Shown: one piece after another, positions 45,360 to 54,939 of the stretch
Layout: the number at the start of each line of letters is the position of its first letter
Position numbering within the stretch: position 1 is the first letter of the stretch
Source of the DNA: Poriferisodalis sp965116715
GTDB taxonomy: Bacteria; Actinomycetota; Acidimicrobiia; Acidimicrobiales; Poriferisodalaceae
Length of the DNA: 64,000 bases
NCBI GenBank assembly: GCA_965116715.1
Contig: OZ220724.1
Coordinates: forward strand, 2,728,001 to 2,792,000
Reading direction: 5' to 3'
Notes under the pieces: generated by a model
The model's input: the letters and a program-made list of their open reading frames with translations, nothing else
The model's database searches: none
Told to the model about the DNA's origin: nothing
Position numbers and translations under genes: made by a program

Positions 45360-48166
45360 CCACCAAGCTCATCGAGGTCGCGTTGCCGCTGGATGAGATC
45401 AACGCCGCGTCGGCCCGCGAGAAGTCGATCCGTCACGGCCATCCCTCCACCTTGCATCTGTGGTGGGCCCGTCGGCCGTTGGCGGCGTGCCGAGCCGTCC
45501 TGTTCGCGCAGCTCGTTGACGACCCCTCGGCCCACCCGGACCGGTACCCCACCGAGGAAGCCCAAGAGGAGCGGCGCCGGGACCTGTTCAAGATCATCGA
45601 CGACCTTGTGCAATGGAAGAACACCAACGACGAGAAGGTGCTGAACCGAGCGCGTGCCGAGATTGCTGCGTCGTGCGGCGAAGCGCTGCCAGCGGTGATG
45701 GACCCATTCGCAGGTGGCGGCTCCATTCCGCTGGAGGCCCAGCGACTCGGCTTGGCGGCACGAGCCAGCGACTTGAACCCGGTCGCTGTGCTCATCAACA
45801 AGGCGTTGGTGGAGATACCGCCCAAGTTCGCTGGACGTGTGCCAGTCTCCGAATGCGAACTCGGCATGGCGCTCGATCTTGACTATCCCGGTGCCACGGG
45901 CTTGGCAGAGGACGTTCGCCGCTATGGGGAGGTGCTGCGCGACATCGCCCGTGAGCGCGTCGGCGATCTGTACCCGGCGGTGAGCATCCCGGGTGACGAG
46001 CAGGCGACCGTCATCGCATGGCTGTGGGCGCGCACAGTTCCGTGCCCCAATCCTGCATGTGGGGCGACGATGCCGCTGCTCAATTCGTTCGCATTGTCGA
46101 GGCGGCGCAACCGTGAAGCCTGGCTGGCACCGCAGGTAGACGCCGCCACCGGCAACGTCCGCTTTGCGGTCCGCCGTGGTGATGGCTGCCCCAAGCAGGG
46201 CACTGTGACGCGTCGCGGTGCGACCTGTCTCGTGTGCGAGACGACGGTGCCGCTCAGCGAAGTGAGAGCGCAGGCTCAGGCAGGCGGGCTCGGCTCGCAG
46301 CTCGTGTGCGTGGTGGCCGAGGGTGAGCGTGGCCGTGTGTATGTGGAGGCCACTGATGCCCAGGTCGAAGCCTCGCGGATGCCGGTGCCCGACGACGCAC
46401 CGCTGGGCAGCCTGCCGCACAACCCCCGTGCCGTGACCACGCCCAATTACGGCCTGACCGAGTGGGCAGACCTGTTCACGGCACGCCAGCTCACCACGCT
46501 GTGCGCGTTCACCGAAGCACTCCCGCAGGTCCGCGAGCAGGTTGAGAGCGACGCAGCCGCGGCAGGCTTCGACGACGATCCCAGGCACCTGCGTGAGGGC
46601 GGCAATGGCGCAGTCGCTTACGCCGATGCGATTACGCACTATCTCGCCCTGACCATCGGCCGCCTCGCTAACCGCACTTCTTCGTTGTGTTTCTGGCATC
46701 CGGGCGGCGAGACGCTTGAACAGGTATTCGCCCGCCCCGCTCTGCCGATGATCTGGGTGTACGCGGAAGGCAACCCGTTCTCATCTTCGACAGGTAATTT
46801 CCTAGGACAGCTTGACTACCTCGTCGAGGTGATGCGCCGCCTCCCGGCCTCTTCTGATGGCACCGCGACCCAACGGGATGCTCGTGATCAAGACCCGGCA
46901 GCCGTCGTCCGGGCGTCCGCGCAGCGATATATCGAAGAGGCAGAATCGGCACTCAAAGAGTCGCAATCGGGCACGAGCGCTGTCGTCGTGTGTACCGATC
47001 CGCCGTACTACGACAACATCCCCTACGCCGACCTGTCGGACTTCTTCTACATCTGGCTGCGACGGTGTCTTGCCGATGTCTGGCCGAGCTTGTTCGGCAC
47101 GCTGAAGGTGCCGAAGGAACCCGAGCTGATCGCCGAGCCTGCTCGCCACGATGGTTGGGATGCCGCAGCAGCCTTCTTCGAACGTGGATTGCGTGACGCA
47201 TTCGGCTCGATGGCGGACGCTCATGACGACAGCTTTCCGTGGACCATCTTCTACGCCTTCAAGCAGTCGGAAACCGATGCGTCGGGCACAGCATCGACAG
47301 GTTGGGAGACGATGCTCGAAGGACTGCTCCACAGCGGGGCATCGATTGTGCGGACTTGGCCGATCCGTACTGAACAGCCGGGTGGCCTGCGCGAAGTGGG
47401 TCGGGCTGCACTTGCGTCGTCGATCATTCTGGTCTGCCGCCGCCGCCCAGCCGATGCGCCGGTGGTGAGCCGCCGCGACTTCCTGATGGCATTGCGAGCG
47501 GAGCTTCCCGAGGCGCTGCGTGGGCTGCAAGCGGGCAATATCGCTCCGGTCGATCTCGCGCAGTCGTCGATCGGCCCTGGCATGGCGGTCTTCTCCCGCT
47601 ACAGCCGAGTGGTTGAACCTGATGGCAGTTCGATGACCGTGCGCGACGCCCTGGCCGAGATCAATCGGGCGCTCGATGCCGTGCTCGAAGAACACGAGGG
47701 CGACCTCGATGTGGACACTCGCTGGGCTCTCGCGTGGTATGTGCAGTACGGCCACGGTGTCGGTCCCGCAGGCGAGGCCGACACGCTCTGCAAGGCCAAG
47801 AACACCTCTATCGGCGGACTCACCGAGGCAGGCATTCTGTGGCAGCAGGGCAACGAGTGCCGGCTGCTGGAAGCCGACGAACTCGACGAGCAGTGGCACC
47901 CGACGACCGACAAGCGCCGAACGGTGTGGGAAACCACGCTGCATCTCCGGCGGGCGCTGATGAGCGACGGCGAGCAAGCAGCCGCCGCCCTGTTGCAAGC
48001 CGCCGGTGCCGGCGACGACGCGCCCCGCGACCTCGCCTACCGCCTCTTCCACATCTGCGAGCGCACCGGCACCCAGTCTGAGGCCCTCGCCTACAACGCC
48101 CTGGTCACCGCATGGCCCGAACTCGCCCGCCAAGCCCAGTCCTCCGACCTCACCCTTGCCCTCTAG
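45356..48166 (+). CDS. DUF1156 DNA methylase of the Hma-like system
   Basis: The 936-residue protein opens with the DUF1156 signature L-P-L-D-E-I-N and H-P-S-T-L-H-L-W-W-A-R-R-P. D-P-F-A-G-G-G at 116-122 binds SAM, and D-P-P-Y at 548-551 is the catalytic motif of an amino-methylase. A four-cysteine zinc ribbon (C-P-N-P-A-C ... C-L-V-C) lies between. It would methylate adenine or N4-cytosine in host DNA or in invading DNA. The GTG at 45356 has a perfect AGGAGG ahead and overlaps the helicase stop. The ATPase gene of the system follows only after three minus-strand genes. Confidence 0.88.
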
Positions 48167-48280
48167 CAGTCCCGTCGCTTCCACCGAAGCCGCTCCCTGA
48201 TCAGCAGGTCGCTGGTTGGTGTCAAACAGAGCAACGGCCACCGCCAACTATCGGCTCACAACCGACAGCTTGACGGTCTG

Positions 48281-49234
48281 TCAGATGCCGGGCAGCTGGG
48301 GCCGACCGTGGTCGGTCGTCGATTCAGTCTTGGCCCAGCGCATGAACGACACGGCGCTGGGGTGATCGGTCGCGTGAATCATGTGGTAGTGGGTTCGGCC
48401 GGTGCTGGGGTCGTTGATGGGTTGCGGCAGCACGTACTGGTATCCGAGGTCGCGGAGCCGTTCGACGTAGCGGTGACGCAAAAAACTCGACGGCCTTCCT
48501 TGTTCCCACAGGTCGTACCAGGCATCTCGGCTGCCGAACAGGTGGTCAAGCGTGTCCGCGCCAAGGGATAGGTCATAGCGAAGCCGATTGGTGGGCCACA
48601 TGCGCACCAGGGCGTGTTGCGTGTTGAACAGGATCCACAGCTCGGCCTTGCACTTCTTCGGGCGTCCGGTGAGGCGCGGCGGCGGCTCGTAGGTCTTCCA
48701 TGCGGCGAGCGCTTCGACAGTCGTCCAGCGCAGCTGGGTGGACTCTTGGTCGAAGAGCGCGAAGCAAGGCTTGTCGGCGTCGAGAACCTCATCAGCCAGT
48801 AGTCGTGGGAGAACGGTGTTGCAGTCACCGGGATGAGTCGTGACTTTGGAGGACTGAGTGTCGGTGAGCGAGTCCATGGACGCGCCCAACGCCGCGATGT
48901 TGTCGGGGTCGCGCTCGATGAGGTGGAGGTTCGAAAACGCTCCAGATTGCGCAGCGATGAGAGTGCTGCCGTCATGTCTTCGCTGGGTTCCGTTGATCGC
49001 CGTGGTGCCATAACCAGTGCCTGCGAAGGCGTCGATGAAGGTGCCCCCTCCAGCAACTCGCCGGTACAGGTTCAGATAGAGGGCAAGCACATCGAGCTTG
49101 TTCAGTGTCCAGCCGTGGAATTCGCGGAATTCGGTCGTGGCGTGCTGGGCGCGTGGGGTCGGTCGGATCGTGTCGCAGGCACGCACCAGGTCACGAAGCT
49201 CTGCCTCGGAGAACATCGACTGATCACTGTTCAT
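48281..49234 (-). CDS. Three-Cys-motif partner protein TcmP
   Basis: The 317-residue protein matches TcmP. Near the start are F-H-G-W-T-L-N-K-L-D-V-L and Y-R-R-V-A-G-G-G-T-F-I-D-A-F-A-G-T-G-Y-G, a Rossmann/SAM-like G-x-G-x-G site. D-Q-E-S-T-Q-L-R-W at the middle is the equivalent of its catalytic motif. TcmP genes always accompany a three-Cys-motif protein, here the overlapping gene upstream. The pair's chemistry is not known to me; it may modify nucleic acid or protein. The placement inside a defence locus suggests a role there. The ATG overlaps the partner's stop (ATGA). Confidence 0.86.
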   Translation of the reverse strand: MNSDQSMFSEAELRDLVRACDTIRPTPRAQHATTEFREFHGWTLNKLDVLALYLNLYRRVAGGGTFIDAFAGTGYGTTAINGTQRRHDGSTLIAAQSGAFSNLHLIERDPDNIAALGASMDSLTDTQSSKVTTHPGDCNTVLPRLLADEVLDADKPCFALFDQESTQLRWTTVEALAAWKTYEPPPRLTGRPKKCKAELWILFNTQHALVRMWPTNRLRYDLSLGADTLDHLFGSRDAWYDLWEQGRPSSFLRHRYVERLRDLGYQYVLPQPINDPSTGRTHYHMIHATDHPSAVSFMRWAKTESTTDHGRPQLPGI

Positions 49235-49989
49235 GACTGATTGATGGTGACCTTCACAGGGGGCATGTCATCGTGGTAACGACCGTCGAGTTCGCGGCCG
49301 CCTGCTTTGGGTGTACGGCCACCCCATTGCTTGAAGAAGAAGGCGACACCAGCACTCTGGCACTGGTCTCGCAGATCGGCGACCCAGTGGTGTTCAATCT
49401 TGCGGGCTTGAGGGCCGCTCTCGCCGCCGGCGATGAGCCAGTCGATGCTGGCGAGGTCGAGGTCGTCGAGCGGCCCGAGAAGTGGTTCGGCGCTGACGAA
49501 CCGGACTGCCGCCGGCACTTCGCGAAGATGATCGATGCGAAACGCATAGCGCGGTGATTCGACCGTGACGCCCATCCACAAGTTGGGTGGCCATGTCAGC
49601 CGGGGAGCGATCTGCACGAGCCGCTGTGAACGTTTGGTGAGCAGTTGGTAGGTGTGGCGTGGAGTATCGGCCATCACAGCAAATGTGTGAGCGATAAAGC
49701 TCGCTGGCACATCGTTGTGGAACAGGTCGCTCATGGAGTTGACGAACACCTTGCGAGGTCGCTTCCAGCGGCGCGGCAGGTCCAAGAGGTCAGGATGCAA
49801 GGTCAGGCCGAAGCCGGGGCCGGAGCTTTGGGGATCACCGTCGGTCTGGTAGCGCGGGTTGCCCATCGCATTCAGTCGTTTCGCCAACGCGAGCGCATAG
49901 CAGTGGTCGCAACCGACGGACACGCGGTCACAGCCGGTCGTGGGGTTCCAAGTCGACTCGGTCCACTCGATAGCGCTGTTGTCAGCCAT
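49231..49989 (-). CDS. Phage Gp37/Gp68-type three-Cys-motif protein (DUF5131)
   Basis: The 252-residue protein starts I-E-W-T-E-S-T-W-N-P-T-T-G-C and has C20, C27 and C30 in a C-x6-C-x2-C arrangement, the three-Cys motif of DUF5131. F-V-N-S-M-S-D-L-F-H and L-L-T-K-R follow, as in the phage Gp37/Gp68 family. The pattern recalls radical-SAM iron-sulphur proteins, though the spacing differs from the classic C-x3-C-x2-C. The ATG at 49989 sits behind a GGGGGA. Its stop overlaps the TcmP start. The gene runs against the methylase and ATPase genes on either side. Confidence 0.87.
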   Translation of the reverse strand: MADNSAIEWTESTWNPTTGCDRVSVGCDHCYALALAKRLNAMGNPRYQTDGDPQSSGPGFGLTLHPDLLDLPRRWKRPRKVFVNSMSDLFHNDVPASFIAHTFAVMADTPRHTYQLLTKRSQRLVQIAPRLTWPPNLWMGVTVESPRYAFRIDHLREVPAAVRFVSAEPLLGPLDDLDLASIDWLIAGGESGPQARKIEHHWVADLRDQCQSAGVAFFFKQWGGRTPKAGGRELDGRYHDDMPPVKVTINQS

Positions 49990-50178
49990 CGGTGTTCCCC
50001 CTGCTCGACGCGACCCAACTGTGGCCGCGGGGTGCGACAAGGCCGATGTCCAGCGTACGGGCCGGAACCACGTCAGACAGCAAGACCAAGTTGGTGCCAG
50101 GGCGCAGAGCTTCACGCAGGTTGCAGGTGCGAGCGGGCAGATCGGCGCGTTGCCGAGCACAGGTAGCAGGTCTGAGTG

Positions 50179-50763
50179 TCAGGGATTTCGGTAGTCGTCG
50201 TAGTCCCGGCAGGCGTCGTACGTTGCTTGCGTGATGGGTGTCCAGATGGTGCCGGGGATGCCTCTCGGTGCCCTGGGACCGGGCGGCCTCGGAAAGGCGC
50301 ACTCAAAACGGAGCGTGCGCCCTTGAGACTGGGCGATTTGCTTGCACAGCCGTACTGCTGGCCCGAAGTCAGTGTCTTGGCTAACGATGATGGCTACCTC
50401 GAAGCGCTGTTGGTAGGTGGCTTGAACGAGATCGACGGCGAGCGCTACGTCGACGCCCTTCTCCTGGCGACCGACGCTGATCCGTCCGGCGTAGGTGTAA
50501 ATGCCTTGGTTCTTGGCTTTGCGCAGCTTGCGCGACCAGAAGTGATGCCAGTGCGCGCTCTTCTTGGCCGTCGGGACTCCGGTGTAGAAGCGAGTTTCAG
50601 TCAGGTGCCTGCCGGGGCGGGCGTTGGTGACAGCGTGCGCGATCTTCGAGATGTCGAAGCTCGGCCAACTGTAGGGCGACGCTGGGTCTGGTGGATCGGG
50701 CGCCCATGCCACGCGTGCGAGATGGAACAGGTTCTGGCCGTCAATGAGAACGAGAGTGCGCAT
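50179..50763 (-). CDS. NYN-domain (PIN-like) ribonuclease
   Basis: The 194-residue product starts V-L-I-D-G-Q-N-L-F, the first metal-binding motif of LabA/NYN proteins. K-G-V-D-V-A-L-A-V-D-L follows in the middle and S-Q-D-T-D-F-G-P-A toward the end. These acidic residues make the PIN-like active site that cuts RNA. It begins 95 bp from the divergent DUF499 ATPase gene. An inverted repeat lies in that gap. A plausible role is an RNA-cutting arm of the Hma-like locus, but it could also be an independent cargo gene. Confidence 0.86.
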   Translation of the reverse strand: MRTLVLIDGQNLFHLARVAWAPDPPDPASPYSWPSFDISKIAHAVTNARPGRHLTETRFYTGVPTAKKSAHWHHFWSRKLRKAKNQGIYTYAGRISVGRQEKGVDVALAVDLVQATYQQRFEVAIIVSQDTDFGPAVRLCKQIAQSQGRTLRFECAFPRPPGPRAPRGIPGTIWTPITQATYDACRDYDDYRNP

Positions 50764-50773
50764 AATAGAAACA

Positions 50774-50815
50774 CCCGCCCGGGGGCCATCCGATGTGGCT
50801 GGCCCAGCGGGCGGG
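50774..50815. promoter_or_regulatory. Imperfect inverted repeat in the divergent NYN/ATPase promoter region
   Basis: The arms CCCGCCCGGGGGCC (50774-50787) and GGCCCAGCGGGCGGG (50801-50815) pair over eight outer bases and again near the loop. They lie between two genes that are read apart from each other, 11 bases from the NYN start and 44 from the ATPase start. An operator or a leader hairpin shared by both transcripts is possible. Confidence 0.38.
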
Positions 50816-50858
50816 GATCAGATGAACGACAGACTAGCAGTGACGGTGGAGATCCACG

Positions 50859-53800
50859 ATGGCGGAGATGAGCAATCGGGCGCGGGTGGGGGAGGCGTTC
50901 GAGATTCTTGCGCGGTGCCTCGGGCCATTCGTGGGACGGCACATGTCGCAGGGCCAGGGCGGCGGCGCAGATTGGGCGGCTCGGTTTGCGGCGACCGCGA
51001 AACCGCAGATCTCGGAATTCTCGACGGAAGACCCGGCGTTTCTGCTGCGCGTCATCGCCGACTGCTGGCGCGGGACGTTCGAGCGGCAGCTGCCCCGGAG
51101 TGCACGCAACATCGTGTTCGCCTTGCGGGACAAGCGGAACGACTGGGCGCACAACAAGCGATTCCGCCTGCATGACACGCAGTACACGCTCAGCGCGATG
51201 GTGACCCTCATCGAGGCAGTGGCGCCCCAGGAGGCTGCGGCGGTGGAGGCATCGCTGCAAGAGCTCAACCGCATCGAGTTCGAGCGCACTCAAGACGCCG
51301 AAGCCGGTGAGAACCCGAACGCGGTGTTCAACGTTCTCGACGCCGCGCCGCGGGGCCTGACGCCGTGGCGCGAGGTCATCCACCCGCACGACGACATCCA
51401 TTCCGGACAATTCACTGTCGCAGAGTTCGCCGCCGATCTTGAGATGGTTCGCCAAGGGCTGGGCAGTGACGAATACTCCGACGCACGCCGATTCTTCGAG
51501 CGCACCTACCTGACCGTCGGGCTGCGCGACCTGCTGACCTTGGCGATCAAGCGCGTTACGGGCCGGGGCGGGCAGCCGGTCATCAGCTGTCAGACCAATT
51601 TCGGCGGCGGCAAGACGCACAGCCTGATCGCCCTGTACCACCTGATGTCGGGCATGGACCCGGCCCAGATGTCGCCGGAGCTTGCCGAACTCGTCCGCGA
51701 GGCGGGTGCCGACGAGATGCCGCAAGTGAGCCGCGCCGTCGTCGTCGGCAATCAGCTCAGCGCGGGCGCTGTACATACGAAGCCGGACGGCACCGAGGTC
51801 AACACGATCTGGGGTGAGATCGCGTGGCAGCTCGGTGGTCGCGCGGCGTACGACTTGGTTGCTGACAGCGACCGCAACCGGGTCAACCCAGGCGATGCCA
51901 TTCGCGATGTGCTCACGGTGTGCTCTCCCTGCTTGGTGTTGATCGACGAGTGGGTCGCGTATGCCCGCGAGCTCTACGAGCGCACCGACTTACCCGGTGG
52001 CAGCTTCGACTCTCAGTTCAGCTTTGCTCAGACACTCTCGGAGGCGGCGAAGGCAACCGACGGCGTGCTTGTGGTGGTGTCCATTCCCGCCTCCGAGGAA
52101 GCAGACGCCGATGACGAGAACTTCGGGGTGTCCAGCTTGGAGGTCGGCGGCACCGCCGGACGGGAAGCACTGCGACGATTGACGAACGTCACGAACCGGC
52201 TCGCGGAGACATGGCAGCCGGCAAGCGGCGATGAGAGCTACGAGATCGTGCGCCGACGGTTGTTCGAACCGCTCAGCGATGAAGCCCGTGAGCATCGTGA
52301 TGCAACCGCAGAAGCCTTCGGCCAGCTCTACCGGTCGCGTCGCAGTGACTTTCCCGCTGAGTGTTCAGAAATCGCATATGTCGAGCGGATCAAGGCGGCC
52401 TATCCGATTCATCCGGAAGTGTTCGACCGGCTGTATCAGGACTGGTCGGCAATCGACCGCTTCCAGCGGACCCGCGGCGTACTGCGATTGATGGCTGCGA
52501 CCATCGACTCCTTGTGGGCCAGCGACGACAAGTCGCCCCTGATCCTGCCGTGCTCCATCCCGCTCGGCGACGACCGTGTGGTCAACGAGCTGGCAGGCCG
52601 ACTGACCGACTACTGGCATCCCGTCATCTCGTCGGATGTCGACGGCCACGACTCGCATGCAACGCAGATCGACCGCAGCACACCTCACCTCGGAGCGCTG
52701 CATGCCACCCGCCGGGTCGCCCGCACCATCTTCGTCGGAGCAACACCTCGGGTGGGCAGCGCGAACCAAGGGCTCGACGTGAGGCGTGTCCGCCTGGGTT
52801 CCACCTTCGCAGGCGATCCGTCAGGTCCGTTCTCGGACGCGCTGAGTCGCATTGCTGCGGAGGCGCCCTACCTCTACGTGGACCGCGATCGGTACTGGTT
52901 CGACCGGCAGCAGAACGTCACGCGCACCGCGCAAGACGAAATTCAGAACCTGCTTGACGGAGAGCGCCACGAGATTCAGGCCGAGATCGTCCGCCGGCTG
53001 CGCGACGGCGCAGGACGCGGTTCGCGCAGCAGCCCGTTCGTAGGCCTGCACATCGCACCTGCGGGTCCTGCCGACGTGGCCGACGAAGCGCGTGCCCGAT
53101 TGGTGATCTTGGAGCCAGGCGCACCGCTGACCGTCAACTCCGAGGACTCTCCTGCGCTGGCGACCGCCCGCGAAATACTCGAACAGCGGGGTGCGGGTCC
53201 GCGCCAGTACCGGAACATGCTTGTGTTCGCAGCGGCAGAGCATCGGGCTGTCGAGGGGCTGGACCAGGCGGCAGCCGAATTCTTGGCGTGGGACGGCATC
53301 TGCGACCGCCACGAGGATCTGAACCTCGACGCCCAACAGCGGAAGCTGGCGGAAACGCTACGCGACCGAGCCGATCAGGCAGCGAGCCTGCGCGTGGTCG
53401 AGGCGTACCGGTACCTCTTGGTGCCACAGCAGCGGGACCCGCGGGGTGTGATCGACCTAGAGGCGGTGAGGATCGACCCCGAGCGTGCGGAACGCGGGAA
53501 CGGCAGCCGATCGGCTCGGGCCAGCGATATTGGCGGCCAAGTTGCACCGGCAATCGCCATCGCCGAGAGTGCGGGCAGACGACTGGTGAACGACGGCTCG
53601 CTGGCGGTTCAGTTCCCGGCGGTAATCCTGCGGCAGCAACTCGATGGCGTGCTGGCGTCGCGATTGGCCGATGGGCACGTTCCTGTGTCAGTGCTGTGGG
53701 AGGACATGGCGCGCTACATCTACCTGCCGCGTCTGCGCGACCAAGACGTACTGCTGGCGACGGTCTCAGCCGGTCCCGAGGGCATCATGTGGCGTACTGA

Positions 53801-54329
53801 GGGCTTCGGCGTTGCCGTTTCCTACGACGATGCGTCCGACCGCTATGTGGGCTTGAGCACGCCAGGCCAGTCGGCCGCCGCCATCGCGCCTTCCACACTC
53901 GTGGTGCGAGCAGACGTCCTTGAGGTGCAGTACGAGCGCGATCTGAGGCAGGCAGCCGACGATGCCGAAAGCGATTCCGACGCTGCCGTTGAGGGACCAA
54001 CCGGGTCGTTCACCGATGGCGACGCCGACGACGCTGGCTCGGGCGCTCCTGCTGATTCGTCGCGTGACCGGGACGATGCCGCCCAGGGCCGACTTCGAGT
54101 GTTCCGAGGTTCGGTCAAGCTGGATGCCTCCCGACCGACGCAGGCGTTCACCAGGCTCAGCGATGGTGTGCTGACACGAGTTCTCGGTCATCCAGATGCG
54201 CTGGTCGACATTCGAGTCGAGATAGAGGTCCGCAACCCAGCCGGTTTCGACAGTGACGTGATTCGAAACGTCGACGAGAACACCCGGGAACTCGACTTCG
54301 AAGAAGGCACCGGTTTCACCTCCGACTGA
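50859..54329 (+). CDS. DUF499 ATPase with N-terminal Swt1-like HEPN domain (Hma-like system)
   Basis: The 1156-residue protein joins a Swt1/HEPN-like domain (about 1-130) to a DUF499 ATPase. The HEPN RNase motif R-x4-H is seen as R93-N-D-W-A-H98. The P-loop is F-G-G-G-K-T-H-S with G-G-G-K-T at 249-253, and V-L-I-D-E-W-V lies further on as Walker B. An acidic segment near 1030-1065 (D-D-A-E-S-D-S-D) links to the last domain. DUF499 proteins accompany DUF1156 methylases and helicases in antiphage loci. The ATPase may control the HEPN nuclease. The GTGGAG before ATG 50859 is the ribosome site. Confidence 0.87.
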   Translation: MAEMSNRARVGEAFEILARCLGPFVGRHMSQGQGGGADWAARFAATAKPQISEFSTEDPAFLLRVIADCWRGTFERQLPRSARNIVFALRDKRNDWAHNKRFRLHDTQYTLSAMVTLIEAVAPQEAAAVEASLQELNRIEFERTQDAEAGENPNAVFNVLDAAPRGLTPWREVIHPHDDIHSGQFTVAEFAADLEMVRQGLGSDEYSDARRFFERTYLTVGLRDLLTLAIKRVTGRGGQPVISCQTNFGGGKTHSLIALYHLMSGMDPAQMSPELAELVREAGADEMPQVSRAVVVGNQLSAGAVHTKPDGTEVNTIWGEIAWQLGGRAAYDLVADSDRNRVNPGDAIRDVLTVCSPCLVLIDEWVAYARELYERTDLPGGSFDSQFSFAQTLSEAAKATDGVLVVVSIPASEEADADDENFGVSSLEVGGTAGREALRRLTNVTNRLAETWQPASGDESYEIVRRRLFEPLSDEAREHRDATAEAFGQLYRSRRSDFPAECSEIAYVERIKAAYPIHPEVFDRLYQDWSAIDRFQRTRGVLRLMAATIDSLWASDDKSPLILPCSIPLGDDRVVNELAGRLTDYWHPVISSDVDGHDSHATQIDRSTPHLGALHATRRVARTIFVGATPRVGSANQGLDVRRVRLGSTFAGDPSGPFSDALSRIAAEAPYLYVDRDRYWFDRQQNVTRTAQDEIQNLLDGERHEIQAEIVRRLRDGAGRGSRSSPFVGLHIAPAGPADVADEARARLVILEPGAPLTVNSEDSPALATAREILEQRGAGPRQYRNMLVFAAAEHRAVEGLDQAAAEFLAWDGICDRHEDLNLDAQQRKLAETLRDRADQAASLRVVEAYRYLLVPQQRDPRGVIDLEAVRIDPERAERGNGSRSARASDIGGQVAPAIAIAESAGRRLVNDGSLAVQFPAVILRQQLDGVLASRLADGHVPVSVLWEDMARYIYLPRLRDQDVLLATVSAGPEGIMWRTEGFGVAVSYDDASDRYVGLSTPGQSAAAIAPSTLVVRADVLEVQYERDLRQAADDAESDSDAAVEGPTGSFTDGDADDAGSGAPADSSRDRDDAAQGRLRVFRGSVKLDASRPTQAFTRLSDGVLTRVLGHPDALVDIRVEIEVRNPAGFDSDVIRNVDENTRELDFEEGTGFTSD

Positions 54330-54422
54330 TCCGGTGGATTTGGATGCTGTGTGGATGAATGCGTCTGCTCTGTCCGCGCTGGTTCTGCGTCCGCCGCAGA
54401 AGTCGGCCCATACCATGGCTTG

Positions 54423-54818
54423 ATGGCGCACGGCGAGCAGCCTCGTGACGGCAGCGGCCGTTTCGCTCCGCATCGGCTCGTCGGGGACGACTTGAGCGAT
54501 GCCCTTGCGGGACTGCGTCGTGCCTTTGACGAGACTGCGCCCCACGACGAGATTGATCAAGCATCGAAGGCCCTCGTCGACGCGCTGCGCCGCATGCCCG
54601 CTCGCTTGATCCGAGCCGAGAGGGGTGCATTGGCAGACCTGCTTGGCAATCCGTCAATGGAACTGGTGTCAACGGATCGATGGAACGTGATCAGGGTCTA
54701 TGCGGAAGCACAGCCAATCAGTGAGGACGGCGTTCGTGCTGAGCGCCAAGCCGCCAACGATCAGCGACTTCGAGCTAGTGACAAACACCGACGGAGGAAG
54801 CCCGGCGCCAGACGGTGA
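54423..54818 (+). CDS. Small hypothetical protein downstream of the DUF499 gene
   Basis: A 131-residue protein without a domain I can name. It opens with a Gly/Arg-rich stretch (G-S-G-R-F-A-P-H-R), continues with a helical region (I-D-Q-A-S-K-A-L-V-D-A-L-R-R-M-P) and ends very basic (K-H-R-R-R-K-P-G-A-R-R), so it may bind nucleic acid. The ATG at 54423 lies 93 bp after the ATPase stop on the same strand, so it is probably the last gene of that operon. The frame extends to 54351 but without a better start. Confidence 0.5.
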   Translation: MAHGEQPRDGSGRFAPHRLVGDDLSDALAGLRRAFDETAPHDEIDQASKALVDALRRMPARLIRAERGALADLLGNPSMELVSTDRWNVIRVYAEAQPISEDGVRAERQAANDQRLRASDKHRRRKPGARR

Positions 54819-54939
54819 GTTGCGTGGCCAGACATCCGGACATCTATTGCTCGGTGCCTGCCAAAGCAGGAGCAGTGGGTGTCGCAACCCATGAAGCCGC
54901 TCTGCTGCCGACCTTGCTTCGAGGCCGAACGAGCGTGGG

